A stretch of 64,000 nucleotides of DNA. Source: Solirubrum koreensis (GTDB taxonomy: Bacteria > Bacteroidota > Bacteroidia > Cytophagales > Hymenobacteraceae). The translations under genes were made by a program, and so were the position numbers. Every line of letters starts with the position of its first letter. Position 1 is the stretch's first letter. Under the pieces are notes generated by a model, which was given only the letters and a program-made list of their open reading frames with translations, ran no database searches and had not been told where the DNA came from. The stretch lies in assembly GCF_039541855.1 (NCBI RefSeq), contig NZ_BAABHA010000004.1, forward strand, positions 62,001 through 126,000. The letters are read 5' to 3'. Positions 51,276 to 59,715 of this stretch are shown here, one piece after another.

Positions 51276-52439
51276 TTACACGCTTCTCCCCTTCCAGCGG
51301 TACCCGCCGCGCAGCCCCATCAGGCCGGTGGCTAGTGCATAAACAGGGTACACCAGCTGCAGCAACGGCACCAAGGCCAACCAGCGCCGACGGCCAAAGA
51401 AAGCCAGCACGGGCGTCAGGAAATACAGATCGGCCCCCAGCTTTAGCAGCCATGCCGCCGCCACCCAGGGCCACAGCACGGGCCACACCGCTGCCACAAC
51501 CGGCAACAACGCCAAACTCAGGTTTGCGCCCAGCACCAAAACCGCCAGCCGCCGCGGCGCCGCAGTGCGGTAGTGCTGCCATTTACTAGCCCAGCGCACC
51601 CGTTGGTGGAGCAGGGCCAGCAAAGTAGGCTGCGCATCGGTGCGAACGGTAGCATCGGGATGCTGCAGAAACCGCACGCCACCGGGGAAAGTCGCGGCTA
51701 TTTTGTGCAGCAAAAACTCGTCGTCGCCGCTGGGCACGTGCTCGTTGCCGGCAAAACCTCCCACCGCATCAAAGGCCTGGCGGCGGTAGGCCAGGTTAGC
51801 CCCGTTGCACATGGTGGGCGCACCGGCCCGAATACCGGCCGCGCCCACAGCCACCAGCGCAGCTAACTCCAGGCCTTGCAGCCGGGCCAGCAAGCCCTGC
51901 CCCGTTAGCAGCACCGGGCCGCTGATAAACTGGACAGTGGAGTCCTGCATCAGCGGGGCGTAAGCAGCCAGCCACTGGCGCGAAACCCGACAATCGGCAT
52001 CGGTTAGCAACAACCAAGGAGCCCGCGCTGCGGCTATGGCGGCAGCCACCGCCGCTTTTTTTCCGATAGGCCGATGCGGAAGCTTGTCCAAGCGGAGCAG
52101 CCGAATAGCGAGTTTGCTCGTGGCCGCTGCCTGCTCTACTACCGCCGCAGTGGAATCGGTCGAATGGTCGTCGACGACAACGACTTCGAATTGATCCGCT
52201 CCTATTGGCCCTGTTTGCTGCTGCAAATCGGCCAGCAATTGGGGCAGATGGTGAGCTTCGTTACGGGCCGCGATGAGCACCGAAACCGCTAGGCCGGCAG
52301 CCGGCGCACTTGACTGATGCACCAGGGTAGGAGGACCTAGCCAATGCCTACGATACTGCAGCAGCCGAACGGCATACAGCATGGCGGGCACGCACAGCAG
52401 CGCCCCAAGCAGAAAAGCAGGCCCGTTGCTCCAGCTCAT
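51276..52439 (-). CDS. Membrane-bound family 2 glycosyltransferase, second copy
   Basis: A protein of 387 residues. An N-terminal helix (FLLGALLCVPAMLYAVRLL) precedes a GT-A domain with VSVLIAARNEAHHL, VVVDDHSTDSTA, LLLTDADCRVS and RVRWASKWQHY, and C-terminal membrane helices follow. Its ATG overlaps the stop of the upstream LPG-synthase-like gene as ATGA, so both proteins are produced together and likely act on one lipid or glycan product. It is distinct from the GT2 at 40313-41422, though the layout is the same. Confidence 0.88.
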   Translation of the reverse strand: MSWSNGPAFLLGALLCVPAMLYAVRLLQYRRHWLGPPTLVHQSSAPAAGLAVSVLIAARNEAHHLPQLLADLQQQTGPIGADQFEVVVVDDHSTDSTAAVVEQAAATSKLAIRLLRLDKLPHRPIGKKAAVAAAIAAARAPWLLLTDADCRVSRQWLAAYAPLMQDSTVQFISGPVLLTGQGLLARLQGLELAALVAVGAAGIRAGAPTMCNGANLAYRRQAFDAVGGFAGNEHVPSGDDEFLLHKIAATFPGGVRFLQHPDATVRTDAQPTLLALLHQRVRWASKWQHYRTAAPRRLAVLVLGANLSLALLPVVAAVWPVLWPWVAAAWLLKLGADLYFLTPVLAFFGRRRWLALVPLLQLVYPVYALATGLMGLRGGYRWKGRSV

Positions 52440-53395
52440 TGGGCGTTGGAAGAACGAGGCTTCTTCTTTCGGAACACCTTTAGCTGCAACACAAAGCCCA
52501 GCCCGGCCGCGCTGGGCAGGGCAATGTTCAGCACCCACAAGCTGAGGCTGGCACTAAGCACCGGCAACGCCGGAACGCCCAATAAACCGAATAAGTATGT
52601 AGCCGATAGCTCCCGGGCGCCCACGTCCATGAGCGCGTTCAGCGAAGGAACCAGCGACTTAAACAGCATGGTGCCCGCAATGGCCGCCGCAGCCGGCCCG
52701 ACCGGGGGCGTGGTACCGTAAGCCAGCAGCAGCAAGCCAAACTGCGCTGTGAATACCGCATAGCGCAGCCCCGATAACGCCAGCACGCCGCTGAGCACCC
52801 GCGGCGGATAGGCCGGCATATCGGCTACGTACCGGCGGAAACGATGCAGCGGGCGCCATTGCGTAACGGCCTGCAGCAGCATGCGGTTGCGGTAGAGCGG
52901 CAGCAAGGCCAAGGCATTCACCAGTACCGCTGTAAGACCCAGACCCACAATAATGGTTGGGTACGCGGCTCCTATTTGCAGGGCGGCGAAATACAATAAG
53001 CCCATGGAACCACCCATTACAGTTATCAGCAATTGACAGTAACGGCCTAAGAAAATAGCGCCCAGGGCCTCGGGGCGGCGGTTTTTCATTTCCAGAATCC
53101 GACCAGCGTAGTCGCCCACACGGTTGGGGGTAACAAAACCCAGCGTGAGGCCCACGAGCACGGCCCGGAAGCTACGCCCAAACGACACCGGCTCCAGGTA
53201 CTGGGCCAGGCGCCACCATTTCCAGGCTTCCACACCCCAGTTCACGGGGACCAGCAGCAAGGCCAGCAGCACCGGGCCGCGGCGGGCCGAGGTCAGCAGG
53301 CCCTGCCAGGCGGCGGCGGTATCGGCATCGGTTACCACCGAGCGGTACAGCAGCCAGAGTGTGAGGGCCGTAATCAATAGCTTACCAGCCACCAC
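52436..53395 (-). CDS. LPG-synthase-like membrane flippase-domain protein
   Basis: About 319 residues from a GTG at 53395 (MVAGKLLITALTLWLLYRSVV). Longer in-frame starts would overlap ruvC. There are about seven membrane helices of the lysylphosphatidylglycerol synthase TM domain family (UPF0104). Motifs are WWRLAQYLEPVSFGRSFRAVLVGLTLGFVTPNRVGDYAGR and a late KSLVPSLNALMDVGAREL. No aminoacyl-transferase domain is attached. Such proteins are thought to move lipids across the membrane. It is coupled by ATGA to a GT2 gene. Confidence 0.83.
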   Translation of the reverse strand: MVAGKLLITALTLWLLYRSVVTDADTAAAWQGLLTSARRGPVLLALLLVPVNWGVEAWKWWRLAQYLEPVSFGRSFRAVLVGLTLGFVTPNRVGDYAGRILEMKNRRPEALGAIFLGRYCQLLITVMGGSMGLLYFAALQIGAAYPTIIVGLGLTAVLVNALALLPLYRNRMLLQAVTQWRPLHRFRRYVADMPAYPPRVLSGVLALSGLRYAVFTAQFGLLLLAYGTTPPVGPAAAAIAGTMLFKSLVPSLNALMDVGARELSATYLFGLLGVPALPVLSASLSLWVLNIALPSAAGLGFVLQLKVFRKKKPRSSNAQ

Positions 53396-53456
53396 GGCCG
53401 GACGCCGCCACGGGTGCCGGGGCTTGCGTGGTGGCGAGGTATCGGGGGTTTTGCCG

Positions 53457-53464
53457 TAGTTTTG
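53457..53464 (+). promoter_or_regulatory. -7 element TAGTTTTG next to the ruvC start
   Basis: Exactly six bases (TAGATA) separate the element from the ATG at 53471, the spacing calibrated by rnpB, so the transcript should begin at the A of the ATG. Confidence 0.6.
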
Positions 53465-53470
53465 TAGATA

Positions 53471-54103
53471 ATGGCCGCTCTTCTCGCTTCCCTCCCCGAC
53501 CTGCCCAAGATCATCATGGGTGTCGACCCTGGCACCCAAATTATGGGTTACGCCATCATTGAGGTGACGGGCCAGCGCGTGTCCGTGCTGCGCTACGACG
53601 TTATTAATATGAAGTCCTTGGGCACGAATCACGCGGTAAAATTAAAGAAGATCTTCGACCGCATGATCGAGCTCATCGAGGAGTTTCTGCCCGACGAGCT
53701 GGCCATTGAGGCGCCCTTCTACGGCACCAACGTGCAAAGCATGCTGAAGTTGGGCCGGGCCCAGGGCGTGGCCATTGCTGCCTGCCTCTCCCGCCAGATT
53801 CCCTACGTGGAATACGCCCCCACCAAGGTAAAACAGGCCGTTACGGGCTCGGGCGCCGCCAGCAAAGAGCAGGTAGCGGCCATGCTGCGCCAAACCCTGA
53901 AGCTGCCCGTGGAAGACGTTCCCAAGCTGCTCGACGCCACCGACGCCCTGGCCGTGGCCATGTGCCACCATTACCAGAAGGGCAACAACGTGCAGGCCGG
54001 CGGCAAAAGCTGGGGCAAGTTTTTATCGGACAACCCAAGTAAGCTGGCCGCGCCGGTGGCGGGGAAGAAGGCCGTGGCGGCGCGCAAGAAACCGGCGGCT
54101 TAG
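53471..54103 (+). CDS. ruvC: Holliday junction resolvase RuvC
   Basis: A protein of 210 residues that cuts Holliday junctions with RuvAB. The RNase-H-like active site is complete: Asp19 (MGVDPGT), Glu80 (AIEAPFYG), Asp155 and Asp158 (DATDALAVAMCHH). About 30 extra Lys/Ala-rich residues follow the core, as in many Bacteroidota. The upstream ATG at 53471 is kept because the promoter lies just in front of it. An internal ATG at 53516 would give the shorter E. coli-like start. Confidence 0.93.
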   Translation: MAALLASLPDLPKIIMGVDPGTQIMGYAIIEVTGQRVSVLRYDVINMKSLGTNHAVKLKKIFDRMIELIEEFLPDELAIEAPFYGTNVQSMLKLGRAQGVAIAACLSRQIPYVEYAPTKVKQAVTGSGAASKEQVAAMLRQTLKLPVEDVPKLLDATDALAVAMCHHYQKGNNVQAGGKSWGKFLSDNPSKLAAPVAGKKAVAARKKPAA

Positions 54104-54179
54104 GCTTAGCAAACCAATTCGGCAAAATGCGCCTTTAACCGACCAATTAATTTCAGTCTTACCACCATAGGTCGCTGTT

Positions 54180-55142
54180 TTAAAACATGGTAATGACCAC
54201 GTTGCCGATTTTCTGGCCGGTTTCTACGTAGCGATACGCTTCCACGATTTGCTCTAGCGCATAACAGCGGTCAATTACGGGCTTGTATTTGCCTGCCACC
54301 ACCAGCTCTTTCAGGAACTGAACATCCTGCTGGCTGATAGATGGCAACGGGAACAATACTTTCTTGTTGCCAAGCACCGGCGCGGCTAACGCCATAAAAA
54401 CATTCTCCCCGTTTTTGCCCAGTTCGGTGGATATATATACCCCGTGCTTGCGCAGCAACGGCTTGCACTGGCCAAAAGAGCTTTTACCTACGGCGTCGAA
54501 CACAAAATCGAATGGTTGTTCGATGGCGGTGAAGTCTTCCTGGGTGTAATCAATTACACGGTCGGCCCCCAAGCATTTGACCAGGTCCAAGCTACGGGTA
54601 TGGCACACGGCGGTGACCTGGGCTCCGAAGTTCTTGGCCAGCTGCACTGCGGCTGAGCCAATACCGCCCGTAGCGCCATTTACCAGCACTTGGTGGCCAC
54701 TGCTGACTTTAGCTGCCCTGATGTTGCCCAACGCATAGTGCGCACCTTCGGTAATTGGGGCCGCTTCCTCGAAAGTTAACCCTTCCGGTATCGTTGCCAT
54801 GGCTCCTTCGGCATCCATGACCATGTACTCGGCATGGGCGCCGAAAGTGGAATCGTTGTAGCCGAATACCCGGTCACCTTTTTTGAGTGTTTTAACCTGT
54901 GCCCCAACGGCGTCTATTACGCCCGCAAATTCATTGCCTAGTATGTGGTTCTTGGGCCTTAGCAAGCCGCTGAATAACCGGGATACAAAGTACTCCGCTC
55001 TTCGAAAGCCACAGTCTGTACGGTTGACCGTGGCGGCATGAACCCGAATCAGCACTTCGTGGTCTTTGGGCACCGGCCGGTCTACTTCCAACACCTGTAC
55101 CACTTCGGGCGGCCCGTACTTTCGGTGAATTGCAGCTCTCAT
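54180..55142 (-). CDS. Zinc-independent MDR dehydrogenase / quinone oxidoreductase-like protein
   Basis: A 320-residue NAD(P)-dependent protein. The GroES-like N-lobe starts MRAAIHRKYGPPEVV and includes NRTDCGFRRAEYF and GNEFAGVIDAVG. The Rossmann motif is VNGATGGIGSAAVQLAKNFGAQV. The metal-binding Cys/His of zinc alcohol dehydrogenases are missing, so it likely reduces quinones or enones. Its GC content (close to 48-50 percent in sampled lines) is well below its neighbours (about 60 percent), which suggests later acquisition. Confidence 0.87.
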   Translation of the reverse strand: MRAAIHRKYGPPEVVQVLEVDRPVPKDHEVLIRVHAATVNRTDCGFRRAEYFVSRLFSGLLRPKNHILGNEFAGVIDAVGAQVKTLKKGDRVFGYNDSTFGAHAEYMVMDAEGAMATIPEGLTFEEAAPITEGAHYALGNIRAAKVSSGHQVLVNGATGGIGSAAVQLAKNFGAQVTAVCHTRSLDLVKCLGADRVIDYTQEDFTAIEQPFDFVFDAVGKSSFGQCKPLLRKHGVYISTELGKNGENVFMALAAPVLGNKKVLFPLPSISQQDVQFLKELVVAGKYKPVIDRCYALEQIVEAYRYVETGQKIGNVVITMF

Positions 55143-55254
55143 AATTTGCTTACCAAATTGGTTGTATCATTTACCGCCAATGGCAGCTTGTTTTCAAGCA
55201 TTTGCAGCTCCCAGCGTTATCAAGGGGCTTTTGTGTTTCAGATCCGGTCCTGAC

Positions 55255-56058
55255 CTAGCTCCATTCGATTTCCCCACGCAAATACGTTACCGCGTAGCCG
55301 CTGATCAGCACCCGGTTGCCGCGCAGCTCGCACCACAGGTCGCCGCCGCGGGCCGATACCTGGCGGGCGTGCAGCTCGGTTTTGCCGAGGCGCTCGGCCC
55401 AGTACGGCACCAGCTGCGTGTGGCCCGAGCCGGTAACGGGGTCTTCGGGCACGCCCACGCGGGGGCCAAACCAACGGGAAACGAAGTCGATGTCGTTAGA
55501 GCCGGGCGCGGTGGCAATAACGCCGCGGTACTCCACCTGAGCCAGGTGCGTCATGTTGGGGTGCAGGGCGCGCACTTCGGCTTCGGTATCGAACACAGCA
55601 ATTAGGTCGGGGCCGGCCAGAATGCGCAAGGGCGTGGCCCGCAGGCCGTCGGTGAGGCCCTCGGGGTGCTGGTGCAGCGGCAGTGGCGGCTGGGCCGGGA
55701 AGTCCAGGGTCAGGCGGCCGTTGGGCTGCTGGCGCACGTGCAGGGGGCCGCTTTTCGAGTGGAACGTAAGTTGCTCGGCCGTGGCGCCGAGGTGGCGAAA
55801 CAGCACGTGGGCCGAGGCCAAGGTGGCGTGCCCGCACAAGTCTACTTCCACGGTGGGCGTAAACCAGCGCAACTCAAATTCGGCATCGGAGCCGCCGGCG
55901 CGGGGCACGAAAAAAGCGGTTTCGGCGAGGTTGTTCTCAGCCGCAATGGCCTGCATTTGCTCGGTGGGCAGCCACTCTTGCAGCGGGCACACGGCAGCGG
56001 GGTTGCCGGCAAACACTTTATCGGCAAAGGCGTCGACCTGGTAGATGGGGAGCGTCAT
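55255..56058 (-). CDS. PhzF-family isomerase-like protein
   Basis: A 267-residue protein of the diaminopimelate-epimerase fold. It starts MTLPIYQVDAFADKVFAGNPAAV. Key motifs are NNLAETAFFV (catalytic Glu), FTPTVEVDLCGHATLASAH and EDPVTGSGHTQLVPYWAERLG. PhzF isomerises a phenazine precursor, but most homologues outside phenazine clusters have unknown substrates and no phenazine genes are here. The length is normal. Confidence 0.9.
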   Translation of the reverse strand: MTLPIYQVDAFADKVFAGNPAAVCPLQEWLPTEQMQAIAAENNLAETAFFVPRAGGSDAEFELRWFTPTVEVDLCGHATLASAHVLFRHLGATAEQLTFHSKSGPLHVRQQPNGRLTLDFPAQPPLPLHQHPEGLTDGLRATPLRILAGPDLIAVFDTEAEVRALHPNMTHLAQVEYRGVIATAPGSNDIDFVSRWFGPRVGVPEDPVTGSGHTQLVPYWAERLGKTELHARQVSARGGDLWCELRGNRVLISGYAVTYLRGEIEWS

Positions 56059-56166
56059 AACCTGGAAGGGGAAAGGAGAAATCGGACTCTTTACGCCTGG
56101 GAGCTAGCGGCGGCCGGGACGAAGCTAGATATTGCTCCCCATTTCGCCGCTTTAACTTAATTTTTG

Positions 56167-56784
56167 ATGCTGATTGTTGGTGCTATCCTGCTCGTTTTGC
56201 TGGGGCTTTTGCTCTACGCCTCCAACTCGCTGAAGAAACCGACTGGCAGAGAATCCACCGCATCCGCGGCGGCAGTGCCCGCCGGAGTAGCGCCGCCCAA
56301 GGACAAAACGGTTCTGGTGGTAGGGCCTCCCTTTGGCGAGGTTTTGCAGGCCGCAACAGAATTCACCAAGCTGTACGCCGGTACATCCATGAACCTACTG
56401 GCCGTGGAGTCGGGCATAACGGCAGCGGTTTTCCCCGCCAATATTGACCAGGGTAGGTTTTATTACCTTGTCAATTTCCTGCTTTACCCGCTTGATGTTA
56501 GTTACAGCCAGTCGGTACGGGTGCGGGGTTGGGCCAGTTTGCCGGTGGTTGCGCCCTGCCAACCGGGCTCTGATCCGGAACCCGTAATGGTTTTTGTGCC
56601 CGAAACGGACAACGAGTACGATTTTGTGCTGCTGGCCGCGGCCGCGGGCCCGGTCTACCGGGTTGATTTCGGCACCATGCGGCCCATTGAGCTTCCGCAG
56701 CCTGTGGCCGAAACCTATCTGCCTCTCCCCTACTCGCCAGACCGCTTGCGTGAGCTTGGTGCGCAAGCGGTTAGCGTACCGTGA
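56167..56784 (+). CDS. Membrane-anchored hypothetical protein
   Basis: A protein of 205 residues starting MLIVGAILLVLLGLLLYA. One N-terminal helix, a Ser/Ala/Pro linker (about 25-50) and an alpha/beta soluble domain (KTVLVVGPPFGEVLQAATEF to the end) can be seen. No motif was recognised. It is divergent from the phzF gene. A TTG lies one codon before the ATG, and the ATG is preferred. Confidence 0.6.
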   Translation: MLIVGAILLVLLGLLLYASNSLKKPTGRESTASAAAVPAGVAPPKDKTVLVVGPPFGEVLQAATEFTKLYAGTSMNLLAVESGITAAVFPANIDQGRFYYLVNFLLYPLDVSYSQSVRVRGWASLPVVAPCQPGSDPEPVMVFVPETDNEYDFVLLAAAAGPVYRVDFGTMRPIELPQPVAETYLPLPYSPDRLRELGAQAVSVP

Positions 56785-56834
56785 GGGCCACTGCAGCGTT
56801 GGGAAGCTCCAGCGCCGCTTGCCTCGACTTGGGG

Positions 56835-57488
56835 CTAACGGCCCGCTGGGGTTTCGCCGGAATTCCGCGTGAGCACGTGCCCAGGGCGCAGGGCCCGCCG
56901 GGCGGCTTCGTATTCGGCAGGCGTGTTCACATTCAGCAGTTCGTTGGGGTTGGGCGCCCGCAGCAGGTGAATTTTACTGGGCGCGTAGTCCTGCAAAATG
57001 CGGCGTAACGAGGTTTGACCACGCGCCAGGGCTTTCAGTAACATCTCATGGCTGGAGGGTTCCCAGATGCTCAGCAAGGCCTCGGGTCCGTTTGCCGCTT
57101 GGTCCAGGAAGCAGGTAACGCACACTTTGGGCTGCCGATGCTCTACCAGGTACCCCAGGGTATCAGCCGAGAGAAAGGGAAAGTCGCAGGCTACGGCTAA
57201 CCACGCGGCATTGGGCTCGTGGCTAAAAGCAGCCAGCAGGCCGCTGATGGGCCCTGCTCCCGACCACTGATCCACTAAAAAGGGCTCGTCGGGGTTGTGC
57301 GGGTCTTGCTCGGCCCGGCCCGAGAGCCATACCCCGCCGGGGCAAAAAGGCTGAAGAAGCCGTTGTAAATGCCGCCTGTGGGGCTGCTGGTGGTATTTCA
57401 GCAACCCTTTGTCGCGGCCCATGCGGGTACTGCGCCCACCCGTTAGTACCAAGCCACATAAAGGAGGCTCACTTGCAGAATCAGCCAT
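56835..57488 (-). CDS. mobA: Molybdenum cofactor guanylyltransferase MobA
   Basis: A protein of 217 residues. The nucleotidyltransferase signature is GLVLTGGRSTRMGRDKGLL (about 12-30), followed by QWSGAGPISGLLAA and VACDFPFL. It attaches GMP to molybdopterin to make the MGD form used by DMSO-reductase-family enzymes. It shares a fold with the MocA encoded at 22100-22717, but the DKGLLKY stretch and the LAVACDFPFL block are MobA-like. No MGD enzyme is in the window. Confidence 0.87.
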   Translation of the reverse strand: MADSASEPPLCGLVLTGGRSTRMGRDKGLLKYHQQPHRRHLQRLLQPFCPGGVWLSGRAEQDPHNPDEPFLVDQWSGAGPISGLLAAFSHEPNAAWLAVACDFPFLSADTLGYLVEHRQPKVCVTCFLDQAANGPEALLSIWEPSSHEMLLKALARGQTSLRRILQDYAPSKIHLLRAPNPNELLNVNTPAEYEAARRALRPGHVLTRNSGETPAGR

Positions 57489-57699
57489 AATCTAGCAAGA
57501 CAAACAGTGAGTTAGCAACAACATACCGGCAACCGGCTAGTATACGGCACGCACTTTTTTAAGGGTAAGCCAACGTTTCGGCCACCTCTTTCCAAGCCGT
57601 TAAGTAACGCTGAATGATCCTGGCACCGATGGCGCGGCCTTCAACTACGTTCTGCCATTTCCCTCATCCGGCATCGACCAAGCAGGCCAGATTTAGCAT

Positions 57700-58962
57700 C
57701 TAACTGATTTGCCCGCCAATAACTACTTGGCGCACCGGGTTTTCGCCCAGCCAGTAGGGTAATTCCCGATAATCGGGAACGTTGAGCACCAATACATCGG
57801 CGCGCTTGCCGGGCTCCAGGCTGCCTATTTGCTGCTGCCGGTCGAGGGCCCAGGCCGCGTTCAGGGTTACGGCGGCCAAAGCCTCCAGTGGGGTCAGGCC
57901 CATTTTCAGACACGCCACCGACACGGCCAGCCACAGGTTTTTACTGGGGCACGAACCGGGGTTAAAATCGGTGCTGAGGGCCACAGGCAGGCCCGCATCG
58001 ATGAACGCCCGGCCGGGCGCGTATTTTTCCTGCCGCAGGTAAAGCGGCACCAGCGGCAGCAGCACCGCCACCGTACGGCCCTGACCGGCCGCGGCCACCT
58101 GCGCCGCGCCTTCGGGCGAAAGGTAGTCGCAGTGGTCGACGCTGGTTGCGCCCAGCCCGGCGGCCATTTGGCAGCCGCCAAGCTCGTGCAGCTGCTCGGC
58201 GTGAATTTTCAGCTTAAAGCCTAGGTCGCGGGCCTGCTGCAGGTAACGGCGCGAGTCTTCCACCGAAAAGGCACCTTCTTCGCAGAAAATATCCACAAAC
58301 TCGGCTAGCCCGCGCGCCGCAGGCAGCACTTCACCTACCAAGTACTCGAGGTACTCGGCGGCGCGGCCTTTGTACTCGGGGCCGGGCACGTGGGCCCCTA
58401 AAAAGGTGTGTACTAGCCGAATGGGCTGTTGCCGGGCCGCTTCGTGCGCTACCCGAAGCAGGCGCAGTTCGGTTTCCAGGTCCAGGCCGTACCCCGTTTT
58501 GGCTTCCAGCGTGGTTACGCCGTAGCGGCGGAAGCCCTCGAGGTGGTGCAGGGCATTGGCCAGCAGTTCCTCGAAAGTGGCGGCTCGGGTTTTGCGAACG
58601 GTGCTTAGAATGCCCCCGCCCGAAGCCAGAATATCGAGGTAAGATTCGCCCTGCAGCTTGCGTTGAAATTCATCGGCACGGTTGCCGCCGAAAACAAGGT
58701 GTGTGTGGCATTCCACCAAGCCGGGCATCAGCACGCAGCCGCTCACGTCAAGCACGGTGGTGTGGGGGCCGATGCGGGTTTCGTCTAGTTCGCTCATGGG
58801 TGCCACGGCTGCTAAGGCGTCGCCGTGGCAGGCCACGAAGCCCTGCTCGATGATGCGCCACTGGCTGAGAGCAGCGCCGGTGAGGGGCTTATCGGTCGGG
58901 CCGCCAGCCATGGTAAGCACCTGGGAAGCATTGCGCAGAACAAGGGTATAAAACGAGGACAT
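57700..58962 (-). CDS. hutI: Imidazolonepropionase
   Basis: A 420-residue zinc or iron hydrolase of the histidine degradation pathway that turns imidazolonepropionate into formiminoglutamate. Metal His residues are in ECHTHLVFGG and in LKIHAEQLH. VDHCDYLSPEG and ALSTDFNPGSCPSKNLW carry the remaining active-site residues. EAKTGYGLDLETELRLL is a family motif. No other hut genes are adjacent, so the pathway is dispersed in this genome. The length is normal. Confidence 0.93.
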   Translation of the reverse strand: MSSFYTLVLRNASQVLTMAGGPTDKPLTGAALSQWRIIEQGFVACHGDALAAVAPMSELDETRIGPHTTVLDVSGCVLMPGLVECHTHLVFGGNRADEFQRKLQGESYLDILASGGGILSTVRKTRAATFEELLANALHHLEGFRRYGVTTLEAKTGYGLDLETELRLLRVAHEAARQQPIRLVHTFLGAHVPGPEYKGRAAEYLEYLVGEVLPAARGLAEFVDIFCEEGAFSVEDSRRYLQQARDLGFKLKIHAEQLHELGGCQMAAGLGATSVDHCDYLSPEGAAQVAAAGQGRTVAVLLPLVPLYLRQEKYAPGRAFIDAGLPVALSTDFNPGSCPSKNLWLAVSVACLKMGLTPLEALAAVTLNAAWALDRQQQIGSLEPGKRADVLVLNVPDYRELPYWLGENPVRQVVIGGQIS

Positions 58963-59301
58963 GCGGGCAGGGGGGCGAGGTTATCGGTGCAAATGTTGCC
59001 TTTTCAGCATAAGGCTCCGGCAATAATACCGAGCTAACTGCCAGCCTTGCTTAAAGATGATTGAATACGGCACTGGCAGGTACCGGCCTTAAAGCTCTTC
59101 CAGCCAAATCGAACTTAAAAGCCAGCCGGTTACGTTTGAATAGCAGACTTAAAAACGCTTCGGGCCCTAACAGTATGGCGCCCATATGCGTCACAGGTGC
59201 TGTTGGTAGTCTTGGATGTATAGTTGGTCTACTTTTTGGCCTTTTTCCTTGCTATTAAATATTATTCCTCACTATTATTATATAAACAAAGCAAAGTACT
59301 C
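58963..59301. other. AT-rich intergenic region
   Basis: No gene, RNA or clear promoter was seen between the imidazolonepropionase start and the small orphan gene. The last 80 bases are strongly AT-rich (TATTATATAAAC), as expected for a promoter region, but no exact TAnnTTTG was found (TACTTTTTG near 59230 has one extra base). Confidence 0.4.
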
Positions 59302-59592
59302 ATGACCCCAACCGCACACTCCCTCCCCCTGCTGATGGTGTCTTCGGCTCTGCCAGTTGAAAACGTTGAGCGCCTTCTTGGCTCTAGAGAACCATCGTTA
59401 CCCGCCACGCATTTAAGTGTGCACGCGGATAAAACGACGAAAAAGCCGCATAGCGAGCCGCAACCGGCCTTTATGGTGATAAGTGCGCCCGACCCGCCGG
59501 AACCCTCCCCGGTAGCGAAACCAGCTGCCCCTCAGATCCATAAATACGACGAGTTCGTGAAGTTCTACCTGGATTACATGCACCAGGCCTAG
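59302..59592 (+). CDS. Small orphan protein
   Basis: A protein of 96 residues from the ATG at 59302 (MTPTAHSLPLLMVSS). The middle is Pro/Lys-rich and probably disordered, and the C-terminus (YDEFVKFYLDYMHQA) forms a likely amphipathic helix. It has no signal peptide from this start. Codon choice looks coding, and a terminator follows. The family is not recognised. An upstream in-frame ATG at 59224 would add a membrane-like stretch but falls in AT-rich sequence. Confidence 0.5.
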   Translation: MTPTAHSLPLLMVSSALPVENVERLLGSREPSLPATHLSVHADKTTKKPHSEPQPAFMVISAPDPPEPSPVAKPAAPQIHKYDEFVKFYLDYMHQA

Positions 59593-59649
59593 TCCCGCCC
59601 CGAAAACCTGCAACCAACTTAGCGTAAGCACATCCCGATTACCCAAGTC

Positions 59650-59690
59650 AAACGCCCACCGAAAGCCCAAAAGGGCTTCGGTGGGCGTTT
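59650..59690. terminator. Bidirectional terminator
   Basis: AAACGCCCACCGAAAGCCC pairs with GGGCTTCGGTGGGCGTTT with one bulged base, between the small orphan gene (+) and the SPL-like gene (-). Confidence 0.75.
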
Positions 59691-59715
59691 GCCGTTGTTA
59701 AATAGCCCTACGCGG

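Noticed and set aside
53396..53632. Longer N-terminus of the LPG-synthase-like protein
   Set aside because: It would overlap the start of ruvC on the opposite strand and has no membrane or domain character.
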